Origin: Bradyrhizobium sp. CCBAU 051011
GTDB taxonomy: Bacteria > Pseudomonadota > Alphaproteobacteria > Rhizobiales > Xanthobacteraceae
Direction: 5' to 3'
Length of the DNA: 64,000 bases
NCBI RefSeq assembly: GCF_009930815.1
Contig: NZ_CP022222.1
Coordinates: 4,444,501-4,508,500 of the forward strand
The stretch's first letter is position 1. Each line of letters begins with the position of its first letter. The notes under the pieces are model-generated. The model saw only the letters and a list, made by a program, of their open reading frames with translations. It was not told the DNA's origin and did not search any database. Of the stretch, positions 34,567-43,376 are shown in pieces. The position numbers and the translations under genes were made by a program.

Positions 34567-35501
34567 CTTCGCTGCACCCTCGGATCTAGGTACACGTAAA
34601 GCACGTCCACGATGAGGTTGATGGTGAGGAAGGCCACTGCAAGGATCATGATCGCGCCCTGCGCGGTCGGAAAATCGCTGGAGACGATGGCGCCGACCGC
34701 AAGCCGGCCGACACCGGGCCACGAGAACATGGTTTCGGTGACGACAGCGCCGCCAAGCAGGAACGCCGCCTGCAGCCCGATCAGGGTGACGACGGGGATC
34801 ATGGCGTTGCGCAGTGCGTGGTGAATGATCACCACCCGCTCACGCAATCCCTTGGCGCGCGCCGTGCGGACGAAATCGGCGCCGAGCACTTCCAGCACGG
34901 CGGTGCGCGTCAGCCGCGCGATCGGGCCGATCAGCACCGCGCCGAGTGTCAGGGCGGGGAGGATCAGGCTCGGCAATCCGCCGTCCCATACTGGCCCGGT
35001 GCGGCCGGTGAACGGCAACAGCGCCCATTTGAATCCGACGAACTGGATCAGGATCAGGCCGATGAAGAACACCGGCATCGACACGCCCGCGACCGAGCAA
35101 GCCATAATGATGCGATCGGTGAGGCGGCCGCGGTTGACCGCCGCAAGCGTCCCGAGCGCGAGCCCGATCGGCACCGCGATCAGCATCCCGCCCAGCATCA
35201 GCTCGATCGTGGGCCCGATCGTCATCGCCAATTCCTCGCTCACCATCCGGTTGGAGATGATGGAGCGCCCGAGATCGCCGCGCAGCACACGCAGGATGTA
35301 TTCAAAGAATTGAACCGGGATCGATCGGTCGAGGCCGAGCTCCTGGCGGATCGCCGCGATGGTCTCGGCCTTCGCGTCAGGCCCCGCGATGATCATCGCG
35401 GGATCGGCGGGCACGACCTGCAACAGGCAAAAGCAGAGGAAGAGAACCCCGAGCAAGGCGGGGAACGAAATCAGCAGACGATGGACAATCTGTTGTCCCA
35501 T
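34563..35501 (-). CDS. ABC transporter permease (DppB/OppB type)
   Basis: A 312-residue permease with six predicted helices. The first helix is LLISFPALLGVLFLCFCLL, followed by FFEYILRVLRGDLGRSI and the EAA-type region VRTARAKGLRERVVIIHHALRNA. It is the first gene of the importer operon (permeases, two binding proteins, two ATPases, all overlapping or nearly so). The promoter should lie in the 35502-35993 gap. Confidence 0.92.
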   Translation of the reverse strand: MGQQIVHRLLISFPALLGVLFLCFCLLQVVPADPAMIIAGPDAKAETIAAIRQELGLDRSIPVQFFEYILRVLRGDLGRSIISNRMVSEELAMTIGPTIELMLGGMLIAVPIGLALGTLAAVNRGRLTDRIIMACSVAGVSMPVFFIGLILIQFVGFKWALLPFTGRTGPVWDGGLPSLILPALTLGAVLIGPIARLTRTAVLEVLGADFVRTARAKGLRERVVIIHHALRNAMIPVVTLIGLQAAFLLGGAVVTETMFSWPGVGRLAVGAIVSSDFPTAQGAIMILAVAFLTINLIVDVLYVYLDPRVQRR

Positions 35502-35993
35502 GCGACGCCAGCGGACCGGTTAGGCCAAAAGGGAGCGCGTGCGTCCACGTCGACGCTTTGTTTCCCCCTTGGCAGCCGCGCTTCGTCCGACGTGCGCGAC
35601 ATTTGTTTATCGCTGGATAGTGACACCTGTCCGCCGTGGCGTCACGCCCAATCTGACAATTCGTTTTCGGCTGCGTCTTTTTGCGCCTCACATCCGTGAT
35701 GAAATTCCGCAATGCGAGAATTTCGCCTCGCGGGAACGCATCCGTGCCGCTCGCGCGGCTTTGTCGATGGCGTGCACGGAAGTTGCGCACAACCAACAAG
35801 CCTCGTCCGGCCTATCGAGGCCGCAAGCCTTACTGGGTGACGCGGTCGTTCATCGCAACCTCCGGCATGCCGGCGCCGGCCGATGCCGTGCTTTTACGGG
35901 GACTCTGCACGATCGCTGCGCAGCGAGGAGTTCTTCTGGTTCCGCATCTCTCCCTTCGCTATAATCTAAGAATCCTTGATTGGTTAACCCGCA
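35502..35993. other. Divergent intergenic region, no gene supported
   Basis: About 490 bases between the importer operon (leftward) and the SulP gene (rightward). Open frames of up to 141 codons occur but are rich in Arg, Ser and Pro, lack ribosome binding sites and resemble nothing I know. It must hold both promoters. No strong palindrome stood out. Confidence 0.5.
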
Positions 35994-37268
35994 ATGCCTG
36001 ACGGCTCCGCTACTGCCCATACCTATCGCCCCAAGCTCCTCACCGTCCTGTCCGACGGATACGGTCTCGGGTGCTTTCGCAAGGACATGCTGGCGGCCCT
36101 GACGGTCGCCATCGTTGCTCTCCCGCTCTCGATGGCGATCGCCGTCGCCTCGGGCGTATCGCCCGAGCGGGGGTTATACGCCGCCGTCATCGGCGGCTTT
36201 TTGGTATCGGCTTTGGGCGGCAGCCGCTATCAGATCGGCGGTCCGGCCGGCGCGTTCATCGTCCTGGTATCGGCCACTGTAACGCGGTTCGGCCTCGAGG
36301 GGCTGCTGCTGACGGTTTTCATCTCCGGCTTCATGCTGACGCTGATCGGCCTTTTGCGGCTCGGCGCGCTGATCCGTTACATTCCACATGCGGTGACCGT
36401 CGGCTTCACCTGCGGCATCGCGGTTACGATCTTTGCCAGCCAGCTGCGGGATCTCGGAGGGCTGAAGCTTCCGGCGGTCGAACCCGGACCGCTGCTGCCG
36501 AAACTTGCAATGCTGGCGCAGTCCTTGCCGACCATCTCGCCGGCCGCGGTCGCGATTGGCATCGGTTCGGCGGCCCTGATCTTCCTGCTGCGGCGGCTTT
36601 CACCGAATTCGCCGGGAATGTTGATCGCGGTCGTGCTGGCCGCGGTGGCCGCTTGGCTGTTCCATCTGCCGGTCGAGACGATCGGCAGCCGTTTCGGCCA
36701 ACTTCCGGATGGACTCCCAGGGCCACGCCTGCCGGCGATCTCCTACGCCACCGTGCTCGAAGTGCTGCCTGCCGCGCTTTCTTTCACGTTGCTAGGCGCC
36801 GTCGAGAGCTTGCTGTCCGCAAAGGTCGCCGACGGCATGACCGGGCGCAAACATCGTTACAATATGGAGGTGGTGGCGCAAGGCATCGCCAACGTCGCCT
36901 CCGCCTTGTTCGGTGGCATCAGTGTCACCGGCACGATTGCCCGTACGGCAACCAACATCCGCGCGGGCGCGTGCAGCCCGGTTTCCGGCATGGCGCACGC
37001 GTTGTTTGTGCTGGTGTTCATGGTGCTCGGAGCCCGGCTCGCAAGCTTCGTTCCGTTGTCGGCGCTGGCCGGCGTGCTGGTGGTGGTGTGCTGGAACATG
37101 GCGGAGAAGGAAGAGTTTTTTCGCCTGCTTCGCGGCTGGCGCAGCGCCGCGGTGCTGATCGCCACCTTCGGCCTGACCGTGGTCGAAGACCTGACCGTCG
37201 GCATCATCGCTGGATGCGCATTGGCCGCGGCGTTTGCGATCTACGATCGCATCAGGGCTGCGCGGTAG
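35994..37268 (+). CDS. SulP-family inorganic anion transporter without STAS domain
   Basis: A 424-residue membrane protein. The SulP signature region is seen as DMLAALTVAIVALPLSMAIAVASGVSPERGLYAAVIGGFLVSALGGSRYQIGGPAGAF (written here only as a location, about residues 31-88). The second inverted repeat holds LPAALSFTLLGAVESLLSAKVADG and FGGISVTGTIARTATNIRAGACSPVSGM. It ends directly after the last helix (VGIIAGCALAAAFAIYDRIRAAR), so the cytoplasmic STAS domain of most SulP proteins is missing. It may move sulfate, bicarbonate or a dicarboxylate. No ribosome binding site is obvious at the ATG. Confidence 0.88.
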   Translation: MPDGSATAHTYRPKLLTVLSDGYGLGCFRKDMLAALTVAIVALPLSMAIAVASGVSPERGLYAAVIGGFLVSALGGSRYQIGGPAGAFIVLVSATVTRFGLEGLLLTVFISGFMLTLIGLLRLGALIRYIPHAVTVGFTCGIAVTIFASQLRDLGGLKLPAVEPGPLLPKLAMLAQSLPTISPAAVAIGIGSAALIFLLRRLSPNSPGMLIAVVLAAVAAWLFHLPVETIGSRFGQLPDGLPGPRLPAISYATVLEVLPAALSFTLLGAVESLLSAKVADGMTGRKHRYNMEVVAQGIANVASALFGGISVTGTIARTATNIRAGACSPVSGMAHALFVLVFMVLGARLASFVPLSALAGVLVVVCWNMAEKEEFFRLLRGWRSAAVLIATFGLTVVEDLTVGIIAGCALAAAFAIYDRIRAAR

Positions 37269-37400
37269 GTCGAGCTGCCTGGCTGGTTGCGAAAGCGGAT
37301 CGGCGTTCGCTTCCCGACAGCATGACGCCGGGGCAAAGGGCCGGCATTTCGCCAGGTTAGCGATACATCGATAGTGAATTTTCGTAGCGGACAAAGTAAA

Positions 37401-37412
37401 CGTGCATGCACG
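37401..37412. promoter_or_regulatory. Perfect palindrome upstream of a TetR gene
   Basis: CGTGCATGCACG is a perfect 12-base palindrome 41 bases before the TetR start codon, a plausible autoregulatory operator. Twelve bases can be symmetrical by chance, so confidence is modest. Confidence 0.35.
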
Positions 37413-37453
37413 GCCGATGTCTGTCGGCAAGAATTTCCAGGATGTGAGAAGCA

Positions 37454-38047
37454 ATGGCTCGGCAGTCGGAACGATCGGCGGCGACGATTGAGGGAGTGTT
37501 AGGCGCGGCTCAACGGCTCTTCATGACTCGAGGGTTCGATGCAGTCAGCATTGATGAGATCGCTGCAGCAGCCGGCATCGCGAAAGGCGGTTTCTATCAC
37601 CACTTCTCGTCCAAACAGTCTGTATTCGAGGCGGTGCTCGATCGTGTACAGGCAGAGTTGGCGAGTCAGCTTGAATCGCGCCTTAAATCGAACACGGGGA
37701 AGCGCACACCCGAAACTATCGCGATGAATATTCTCGCCTATCTGAAGGCGGCCAGCGCCCCCGGATTACGGCAGCTAATTCTGATCGATGGGCCTGTCGT
37801 GCTGGGCTGGAAGCGATGTTGGGAGATCGATGATCATCACTTCTTTGCTTCGATCCATAGCGGCCTCGTCGCAATCATGGGACCGAAAGCTTCTCGGCGG
37901 CAAGTTGAGTCTGCCGCCCGGCTTGTTGCCGGAGCAACCATGGAAGCCGCGCTGGTGACTGGTAGCTCCGAAAACCCGGTTGCGGTCGCCCGGGTTTACT
38001 GTGCGACCTTGCGGAGCATGCTGTACGGACTCCAGAAACATCCGTGA
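37454..38047 (+). CDS. TetR-family transcriptional regulator
   Basis: A 197-residue regulator. The N-terminal helix-turn-helix (GAAQRLFMTRGFDAVSIDEI, then AAAGIAKGGFYHHFSSKQSVFEAV) is followed by a helical ligand domain resembling the TetR_C_33-like groups (LRQLILIDGPVVLGWKRCWEID). Codon use and GC content in this gene and the next are somewhat lower than in the surrounding catabolic operons. It lies 97 bases upstream of an NTF2-like gene in the same direction, its most likely partner or target. Confidence 0.88.
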   Translation: MARQSERSAATIEGVLGAAQRLFMTRGFDAVSIDEIAAAAGIAKGGFYHHFSSKQSVFEAVLDRVQAELASQLESRLKSNTGKRTPETIAMNILAYLKAASAPGLRQLILIDGPVVLGWKRCWEIDDHHFFASIHSGLVAIMGPKASRRQVESAARLVAGATMEAALVTGSSENPVAVARVYCATLRSMLYGLQKHP

Positions 38048-38144
38048 AAAATCGCTGCGGACAGCCTCCGTCTTCCTCTTCCTGACTTACCGACTGAGAG
38101 TCTGTAACTGTATCCTCCATAACAAACCAACTGGGAGGGTGGAC

Positions 38145-38588
38145 GTGAGAGCAATTGCCGAACAAAGCAACGATCTGGAAAAGCTGTTTGCCCGCTATCA
38201 TGTCGGGTGGACGACGCGTAATCCAGATTTGATTGCATCGCTTCATTCCGATGACACCGTTTTCTGGGTGCACGACGGATCGGAGCCGGTGAACGGACGC
38301 GAAGCGCTCCGGCAACATTGCATTGGATTGTTTGCCAAGTATCAGTTCGGCCTTGAAGAGGGGCGAAAGCTGTTTGGCGCCGATCACTGGATCTTTGAGG
38401 GGTCCATGACCATGGATCTGTTGGATCCGAACGGCAAACCGTTTCCCGCCAAGGTCGAGATGGTCGATGTCGTCACCGTGAATGAAAGCGGTGAAGTGAC
38501 CCGTAAGGACGTTTATCTGAACGGTTCCCAAAAGGACGCCGCTTTCAGTCGCGCCGGTCTCGACGCCGGCCGCGGACATCAAGGCTGA
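38145..38588 (+). CDS. NTF2-like (SnoaL/DUF4440-type) protein
   Basis: A 147-residue cone-fold protein. LEKLFARYHVGWTTRNPDLIASLHSDDTVFWVHDG is the usual opening helix-and-strand pattern (about residues 9-43), followed by GREALRQHCIGLF and a strand-rich C-terminal half. The start is GTG 38145 with GGAGG six bases upstream. A longer reading from 37980 would overlap the TetR gene and is rejected. Such proteins act as small isomerases, hydrolases or binding proteins for ketone-like substrates; no catalytic assignment is possible. Confidence 0.72.
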   Translation: MRAIAEQSNDLEKLFARYHVGWTTRNPDLIASLHSDDTVFWVHDGSEPVNGREALRQHCIGLFAKYQFGLEEGRKLFGADHWIFEGSMTMDLLDPNGKPFPAKVEMVDVVTVNESGEVTRKDVYLNGSQKDAAFSRAGLDAGRGHQG

Positions 38589-38661
38589 CCGCTGCACGAT
38601 GCCAGCGAAGAAGCGTCGGCTCCCTTGAATCAATCTGATCAGGAGTTTATCGGATCACGCA

Positions 38662-39243
38662 TTAATCCCTCGCCGCCGGCTTGGTCGCGAACTGCGGGAA
38701 CATCGCGGCGACTACGGGTCCGTCGGTGCGCCAGGAATGGCAGCCGCCGATGAAGAATGGACGCTCACCAGAGTTCTGCTGGTTCTCCAGCGTGTCGCGT
38801 CCCTCCGGTTTCCTGCCATAGGACATGGTCTGGTACAGCGTGGTCACGGCGGGGCCGAGCAATTCCATCAGGTGCGTGCAGGTCTCCAGCCGGCCGATCT
38901 TGCGCCGCACCGTTTCGCGCCAGCCCGGGCCGATGCGCTCGCCGATCAGGCGCCGCAGGATCGGCTCGACCTCGACACAAGTCGGGTAGGGCGTCGCGCG
39001 CATCATCGTCTGCGCCTCGTGGATGATCATGCCTTCATCGATGGCGAGCCGCACGCCGATGTCATGCACGGGATCGCCCGGCTTCAATTCCTCGCGAAAA
39101 CGATCGGCGCGCTGGGTGAACGGTTTCGTGTCCCGCAGCCACGCCTCGACTTCCCAGAGCCCGTCGTCGCGCAGAAAGCCTTCGCACTCGACCGATCGCG
39201 TGTGCATCAGGCGGCGCGATTTGTTGGCATTTTCCAGAGACAT
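38662..39243 (-). CDS. DUF2889 family protein
   Basis: A 193-residue protein of unknown function. The DUF2889 pattern is visible: RSVECEGFLRDDGLWEVEAWL, then GVRLAIDEGMIIHEAQTMM, and a C-terminal CTHLMELLGPAVTTLYQT. It is soluble with no signal peptide, and contains conserved Cys and His residues (Cys-Thr-His) that might bind metal. The ATG at 39243 is preferred. It is 24 bases downstream of the quinone oxidoreductase-like gene on the same strand, so probably co-transcribed. In related bacteria I recall these genes beside fatty or aromatic acid catabolism, which is not proof of function. Confidence 0.75.
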   Translation of the reverse strand: MSLENANKSRRLMHTRSVECEGFLRDDGLWEVEAWLRDTKPFTQRADRFREELKPGDPVHDIGVRLAIDEGMIIHEAQTMMRATPYPTCVEVEPILRRLIGERIGPGWRETVRRKIGRLETCTHLMELLGPAVTTLYQTMSYGRKPEGRDTLENQQNSGERPFFIGGCHSWRTDGPVVAAMFPQFATKPAARD

Positions 39244-39267
39244 CAGCAAATATCCTCGACGCGTCGC

Positions 39268-40245
39268 TCAGCCTAATTTGATGATCATCTTGCCCAGCGC
39301 CGATCGCGACTGCATGGTCTTGAACGCCTCGCGGAAATTCTCGAACGGCACGATCTTGCCGACCACCGGCTGCAATTTGCCGGATGCCAGCCAATCGAAC
39401 AATTGCGCCATCAGCCGGGTGTGAGTCTCCGGCTCGCGCCGCTGGATCTGCGCCAGATCGACCCCGAGCAGGGCGCCGCCCTTGAGCAGCGGCAGGTTGA
39501 ACGCCAGCGCCGGGATGGTGCCCGAAGCGAACCCGACCACGAGATGCCGTCCGCGCCAGGCGATCGAGCGAAACGCCTGCAGCGATACCTCGCCGCCGAC
39601 GGGATCGTAAATGACATCGGGCCCATGGCCGCCGGTCAATTCCTTTAGCGTGTCGCGCCAGTCCGCCTTTGTGTAGTCGATGGTCTGATCGGCGCCGAAG
39701 CCAGCCGCGAAGTCGCGCTTCTCGGCCGTTGAGGCGGCTGCGATCACCCGCGCGCCCATCAGCTTGCCGATCTGAACGGCGGCGATGCCGACCCCGCCGG
39801 CCGCGCCCAGCACCAGCAATATCTCGCCGGCCTGAAGCGAGGCGCGGGCCTCCAGCGCGTAAAGCCCGGTCAGATAATTGGCCTGAAACGACGCGCCGGC
39901 CTCGAACGGCACCTGTGGCGGCAAGTGCTTGAGCGCGGCAGATGGCACCGAGATATATTCGGCGAGCGCGCCGGAACGGGCCATGCCGATCACCGGCATG
40001 CCCGGCTTGAAGGCGCTGACATTGTCCGCGACGTCGTCGACCGTTCCGGCAAACTCCGTTCCCGGCACGAACGGCAGCGGATCCTTGGTCTGGTAGAGAC
40101 CCTGTACCTTCAAGCCATCGACGAAGCCGACCGCCGCCGCGCCGATCCTGACACGGACTTCGCCCGCGGCGAGGCCGGGCGTATCGATCTCCCTGATCGA
40201 GATACCGTCAATCGAATTGTAGTTGTCGACAACGACGGCCTTCAT
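39268..40245 (-). CDS. NADPH:quinone oxidoreductase-like zinc-free MDR protein
   Basis: A 325-residue medium-chain dehydrogenase/reductase of the QOR group. PFVPGTEFAGTVDDV is the substrate-domain landmark, LVLGAAGGVGIAAVQIGKLMGARVIAAAS the NADPH fold (about residues 141-169), and GFASGTIPALAFNLPLLKGGALLGVD the C-terminal QOR pattern. No zinc-ligand Cys/His set is present. It probably reduces quinones or enoyl-type carbonyls with NADPH in the cytoplasm. It lies between a luciferase-like flavoenzyme gene and a DUF2889 gene in the same direction. Confidence 0.85.
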   Translation of the reverse strand: MKAVVVDNYNSIDGISIREIDTPGLAAGEVRVRIGAAAVGFVDGLKVQGLYQTKDPLPFVPGTEFAGTVDDVADNVSAFKPGMPVIGMARSGALAEYISVPSAALKHLPPQVPFEAGASFQANYLTGLYALEARASLQAGEILLVLGAAGGVGIAAVQIGKLMGARVIAAASTAEKRDFAAGFGADQTIDYTKADWRDTLKELTGGHGPDVIYDPVGGEVSLQAFRSIAWRGRHLVVGFASGTIPALAFNLPLLKGGALLGVDLAQIQRREPETHTRLMAQLFDWLASGKLQPVVGKIVPFENFREAFKTMQSRSALGKMIIKLG

Positions 40246-40275
40246 GCAAAATCTCTCATGCGGTTTCCTGGTCAA

Positions 40276-40304
40276 CCTCAAGGCCTTGCGAAGGCATCTT
40301 GAGG
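40276..40304. terminator. Stable hairpin between the flavoenzyme and oxidoreductase genes
   Basis: CCTCAAG-GCCTT-GCG-AAGGC-AT-CTTGAGG forms a 12-base-pair stem with a three-base loop and a two-base bulge. It is 26 bases downstream of the flavoenzyme stop codon on the minus strand. There is no T run, so it may be an attenuating or RNA-stabilising hairpin rather than a classical terminator. Confidence 0.45.
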
Positions 40305-40329
40305 TGCGTGCGGATTGTTGAGGTGAACT

Positions 40330-41403
40330 CTATTCGGCCGCCTCGGCCTGCCGGTCGATCGCCAGCGCACCTTGCTTGATGAGCGGAATCAAGTCACGGC
40401 CGATCGCCATCGTGTCGTGCGGATTTTCGAAACCGCGTAGCAGGAAGGAGTGAATGCCGAGCCGGTAATACTCCAGCACCGCCGCCGCAATCTGCTCGGG
40501 CGTGCCGACCAGGCATGACGTGTTGCCCGGCGCACCGGTGGCGCGGGCAATTCCCATCCACAGCCGCTCGTCATGTACGTCGCCTCGCGCGGCGTAGCCG
40601 AGCAGGCGTTCGGCGGAATGGTTGGTCGGTTGCGGCGCGGCGCCGGTCTTGCGCTCGACATCCGCCAGCAGCGCATTGGCCTTGTCCCATGCCGCGCCTT
40701 CGGTATCCGCCATGATCGGCCGCAGCGACATGTTGAAGCCGACCTGGCGCCCGAAGACGGCGGCACGCCGGCGGAAATCCTGCACCCGCTCGCGCGTCTC
40801 CTTCAGCGGCTCGCCGAAGATCGCGAACACGTCGCAATGCTTTGCGCCCATCTCCAGCGCGCCCCCAGAAGAGCCGCCGAAGAAGAGGGTGGGGTAGGGC
40901 TGCTGATGAGGCTTGATGTCGGAGAAACCGCCCTCGACGCGGTAGAACTCGCCCTTGTGATCGATCGGGCCGTCGCTGGTCCAGAGCTTCTGCATCACCT
41001 CGAGATATTCGCCGGCGCGGCGGTAGCGGTCGTTCTTGGGCAGGAAGTCGCCTTCGCTGGCCTGGTCCGCGTCGCTCGTGCCGGCGATGATATGCAGCGC
41101 CAGCCGGCCCTGCGTGAGCTGGTCGAAGGTCGCGACCTGCCGCGCGGCGAGGGCCGGCGCCACCGAGCCCGGCCGGTGCGCGATCAGGAACTTGATCCGC
41201 TCGGTGTGGTCGGCCGCATAGAGCGCAATCGCAAAGCCTTCGGCGGCGGAGGCATAATATCCGACCAGCACGGAATCATAGTTCCACTGCTCATGCAGCC
41301 GGGTGAAATCGATCACCCATTGCCGCGAGATCTGTCCCTTGATCAGGTGAACCGCGACGCCCTCCTGCTGGGTGCCGATCATTCCGATGATTCTTGCTGG
41401 CAT
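40330..41403 (-). CDS. LLM-class (luciferase-like) flavin-dependent monooxygenase, SsuD-like
   Basis: A 357-residue TIM-barrel flavoenzyme. LHEQWNYDSVLVGYYASAAEGF, FLIAHRPGSVAPALAARQVATFDQLTQGRLALHIIAG (about residues 73-109) and the FGGSSGGALE block are typical of alkanesulfonate-type monooxygenases that use reduced FMN from a partner reductase. The ATG at 41403 fixes a normal family length. The substrate may be an alkanesulfonate, sulfone or similar compound, but no sulfonate ABC transporter or NAD(P)H:FMN reductase is adjacent, so this is uncertain. Confidence 0.85.
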   Translation of the reverse strand: MPARIIGMIGTQQEGVAVHLIKGQISRQWVIDFTRLHEQWNYDSVLVGYYASAAEGFAIALYAADHTERIKFLIAHRPGSVAPALAARQVATFDQLTQGRLALHIIAGTSDADQASEGDFLPKNDRYRRAGEYLEVMQKLWTSDGPIDHKGEFYRVEGGFSDIKPHQQPYPTLFFGGSSGGALEMGAKHCDVFAIFGEPLKETRERVQDFRRRAAVFGRQVGFNMSLRPIMADTEGAAWDKANALLADVERKTGAAPQPTNHSAERLLGYAARGDVHDERLWMGIARATGAPGNTSCLVGTPEQIAAAVLEYYRLGIHSFLLRGFENPHDTMAIGRDLIPLIKQGALAIDRQAEAAE

Positions 41404-41584
41404 TGGTGCGTCCCTGGTTCCCTCATGTTTGTTCCGAATGAAACGCGCAAGGCGAAGGGAAAGCAAGCAAACCCGTCGAATAGCGAAATGCGCTCAGTGA
41501 ATTGCTGCGCTGCGTCAGATGCGGGACCAATGCACGGATCAATGCGTTAGCGGCCGAACGGCGCTACGCAGCGGGGAATCTTGC

Positions 41585-42727
41585 ATGGAAGATCTTCTGT
41601 CAAAATTCGAACAGATATTTGGCTGGGTGCCGCAATGGGCAATCGGTCTCGGCCTCGTCGTGGGAGCTATTTTCATTGCACTGTTCGTCTACGGTATTGC
41701 CGCCAGAATCGTCAGGCGCGTAGTCGCAGCGCGCTGGCCGGCGGTGACGTTGCTCCTGCAGCGGATCGCCGGACCGAGCCGGCTGGCGCTCTGTCTGGTG
41801 GCGGTCGCGCTGGTGCTGCCGCTGGCGCCGCTGAACGACGTGCTGCGCGAACAGCTCCGGCACTTTTTCGTCGTCGCCGTCATCGCCCTGATCGGATGGA
41901 TCACGGTTCGCGCCGTCGACATGGGGGCCGCCCGCTATCTGCAGCGGTTCCGCCTCGACACCGATGAGAACTTTCTCGCCCGCAAGCACGTCACCCAGGT
42001 TCGTGTCTTCAAGCGCGTGATCGATACGCTGATCATCCTCATCGCGATCTCGACCGCCTTGATGACTTTCGAATCCGTCAAGCAATACGGCGTCAGCCTG
42101 TTCGCGTCCGCCGGCGCCGCCGGCCTGATCGTCGGTCTGGCCGCAAGGCCGCTGCTCTCAAACCTGATCGCGGGGGTCCAGATCGCGATCACGCAACCGA
42201 TCCGGATCGAGGACGCCGTCATCATCGAGAACGAATGGGGATGGGTCGAGGATATCGCCTCGACCTATGTCGTGGTCCGTCTCTGGGACTGGCGCAGGAT
42301 GGTGGTCCCGCTGTCCTACTTCATCGAGCGTCCGTTCCAGAACTGGACCCGCGACACCCAATCGCTGATCGGGGCCATCGCCTTTCATGTCGATTACTGC
42401 ACCGACGTCTCACGGATCAGGCAGCGGCTCGAGCAGGCCGTGCGCGAGTCCAAATTGTGGGATGGCGCCGTGGTCAATCTCCAGGTGATCGAGGCCAGCC
42501 CGCGGGCGATCGAACTCCGGGCGCTGGTCAGTGCCAGATCCGCACCGCAATCCTGGGATCTGCGCTGCGAGATCAGGGAAAAGCTGCTGGCCTTCATTCG
42601 CGAGGAAATGCCCGAAGCATTCCCGCGCGAGCGCGCCATGGTATCGCCCCCGATCGCCGATTTCGGCGGCGCGTTCGAGCATGGCGATGAGCGGTCGCGG
42701 CCGGTGCCGGCGCGGGCTCATAGCTGA
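41585..42727 (+). CDS. Small-conductance mechanosensitive channel (MscS family)
   Basis: A 380-residue membrane protein with four to five helices in the first ~190 residues. The pore helix region SLFASAGAAGLIVGLAARPL is followed by SNLIAGVQIAITQPIRIEDAVI, the MscS beta-domain entry, and WDWRRMVVPLSYFIERPFQNW. It opens on membrane tension to protect from osmotic downshock. GGGGA precedes the chosen ATG. It is monocistronic and convergent with a small NTF2-like gene. Confidence 0.9.
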   Translation: MEDLLSKFEQIFGWVPQWAIGLGLVVGAIFIALFVYGIAARIVRRVVAARWPAVTLLLQRIAGPSRLALCLVAVALVLPLAPLNDVLREQLRHFFVVAVIALIGWITVRAVDMGAARYLQRFRLDTDENFLARKHVTQVRVFKRVIDTLIILIAISTALMTFESVKQYGVSLFASAGAAGLIVGLAARPLLSNLIAGVQIAITQPIRIEDAVIIENEWGWVEDIASTYVVVRLWDWRRMVVPLSYFIERPFQNWTRDTQSLIGAIAFHVDYCTDVSRIRQRLEQAVRESKLWDGAVVNLQVIEASPRAIELRALVSARSAPQSWDLRCEIREKLLAFIREEMPEAFPRERAMVSPPIADFGGAFEHGDERSRPVPARAHS

Positions 42728-42740
42728 GCACCACGGATGA

Positions 42741-42758
42741 TCGGTTCAATCAAACCGA
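42741..42758. terminator. Possible bidirectional terminator hairpin
   Basis: TCGGTT (42741-42746) and AACCGA (42753-42758) flank a six-base loop in the 38-base gap between the convergent MscS and NTF2-like genes. The stem is short and AT-containing; the evidence is position plus symmetry only. Confidence 0.3.
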
Positions 42759-42765
42759 AAGGGCT

Positions 42766-43197
42766 CTAGACAATGCCGTGCTGCTTTAGAAGCGCCTGCT
42801 CATCGCCCGACACCCAGCCGAAGACCTTTGCCTCGCCGTTTAGCTTCTGGACCAGATAGTGAACATCGAAGTCTATTGTTGTGTCCTTCTGATCCTTGCG
42901 AGCATAAGTCGCGGTCCAAGAGACGTGGGCCACGCAGTGATACTCATCGATCGGTGAGAGACGAATATGACGAATCCGCATCCCCTTGGTCCCGATCGCG
43001 CGATAGTGCGCGTATCCTTGTGCCATGACCTGCTTTAGCTGATCGTCGTTCTTCCCGGTCATAACCCCGGCAGGCGAGGCCGCGATGAAATGCGAGGCAT
43101 ACAGCGACGCGACCTCATCCATATCCGAGTTCCCTTCGAGGGACTGATTGAAAAAGCTCTCGTATCGCTCGAATAGCTTCCTTACAGCGTTCTCCAT
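42766..43197 (-). CDS. NTF2-like (SnoaL-type) small protein
   Basis: A 143-residue cone-fold protein. VRKLFERYESFFNQSLEG opens the fold, MDEVASLYASHFIAASPAGVMTGKN follows, and the C-terminal half consists of strands (HCVAHVSWTATY, IDFDVHYLVQKL, AKVFGWVSGDEQALL). It is soluble with no signal peptide. AT-richer codons than the neighbours suggest a different history. It diverges from the DUF3830-PuuE-AllC operon, with 179 bases between. Substrate and partner unknown. Confidence 0.65.
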   Translation of the reverse strand: MENAVRKLFERYESFFNQSLEGNSDMDEVASLYASHFIAASPAGVMTGKNDDQLKQVMAQGYAHYRAIGTKGMRIRHIRLSPIDEYHCVAHVSWTATYARKDQKDTTIDFDVHYLVQKLNGEAKVFGWVSGDEQALLKQHGIV

Positions 43198-43376
43198 CAG
43201 TTGTTTTCCCTAGGTTGAAGTCTCGCGCCTCCAACAACACCGATCTCAGGCAATTCGGTCCATGCTCCTCCAACTCAGCCCCGACGGGGCCGGAATGGGC
43301 CTTGCTTCCGCTGGTTCCGGCTGTAATGGATACGGCTGAACTTTCGTCCTTTACCTGTATCCAGAAGAAGAGATCG

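Noticed and set aside
35681-36001. 106-codon frame upstream of the SulP gene
   Set aside because: Arg/Pro-rich, no ribosome binding site, no recognisable pattern; it overlaps the SulP start and its promoter region.
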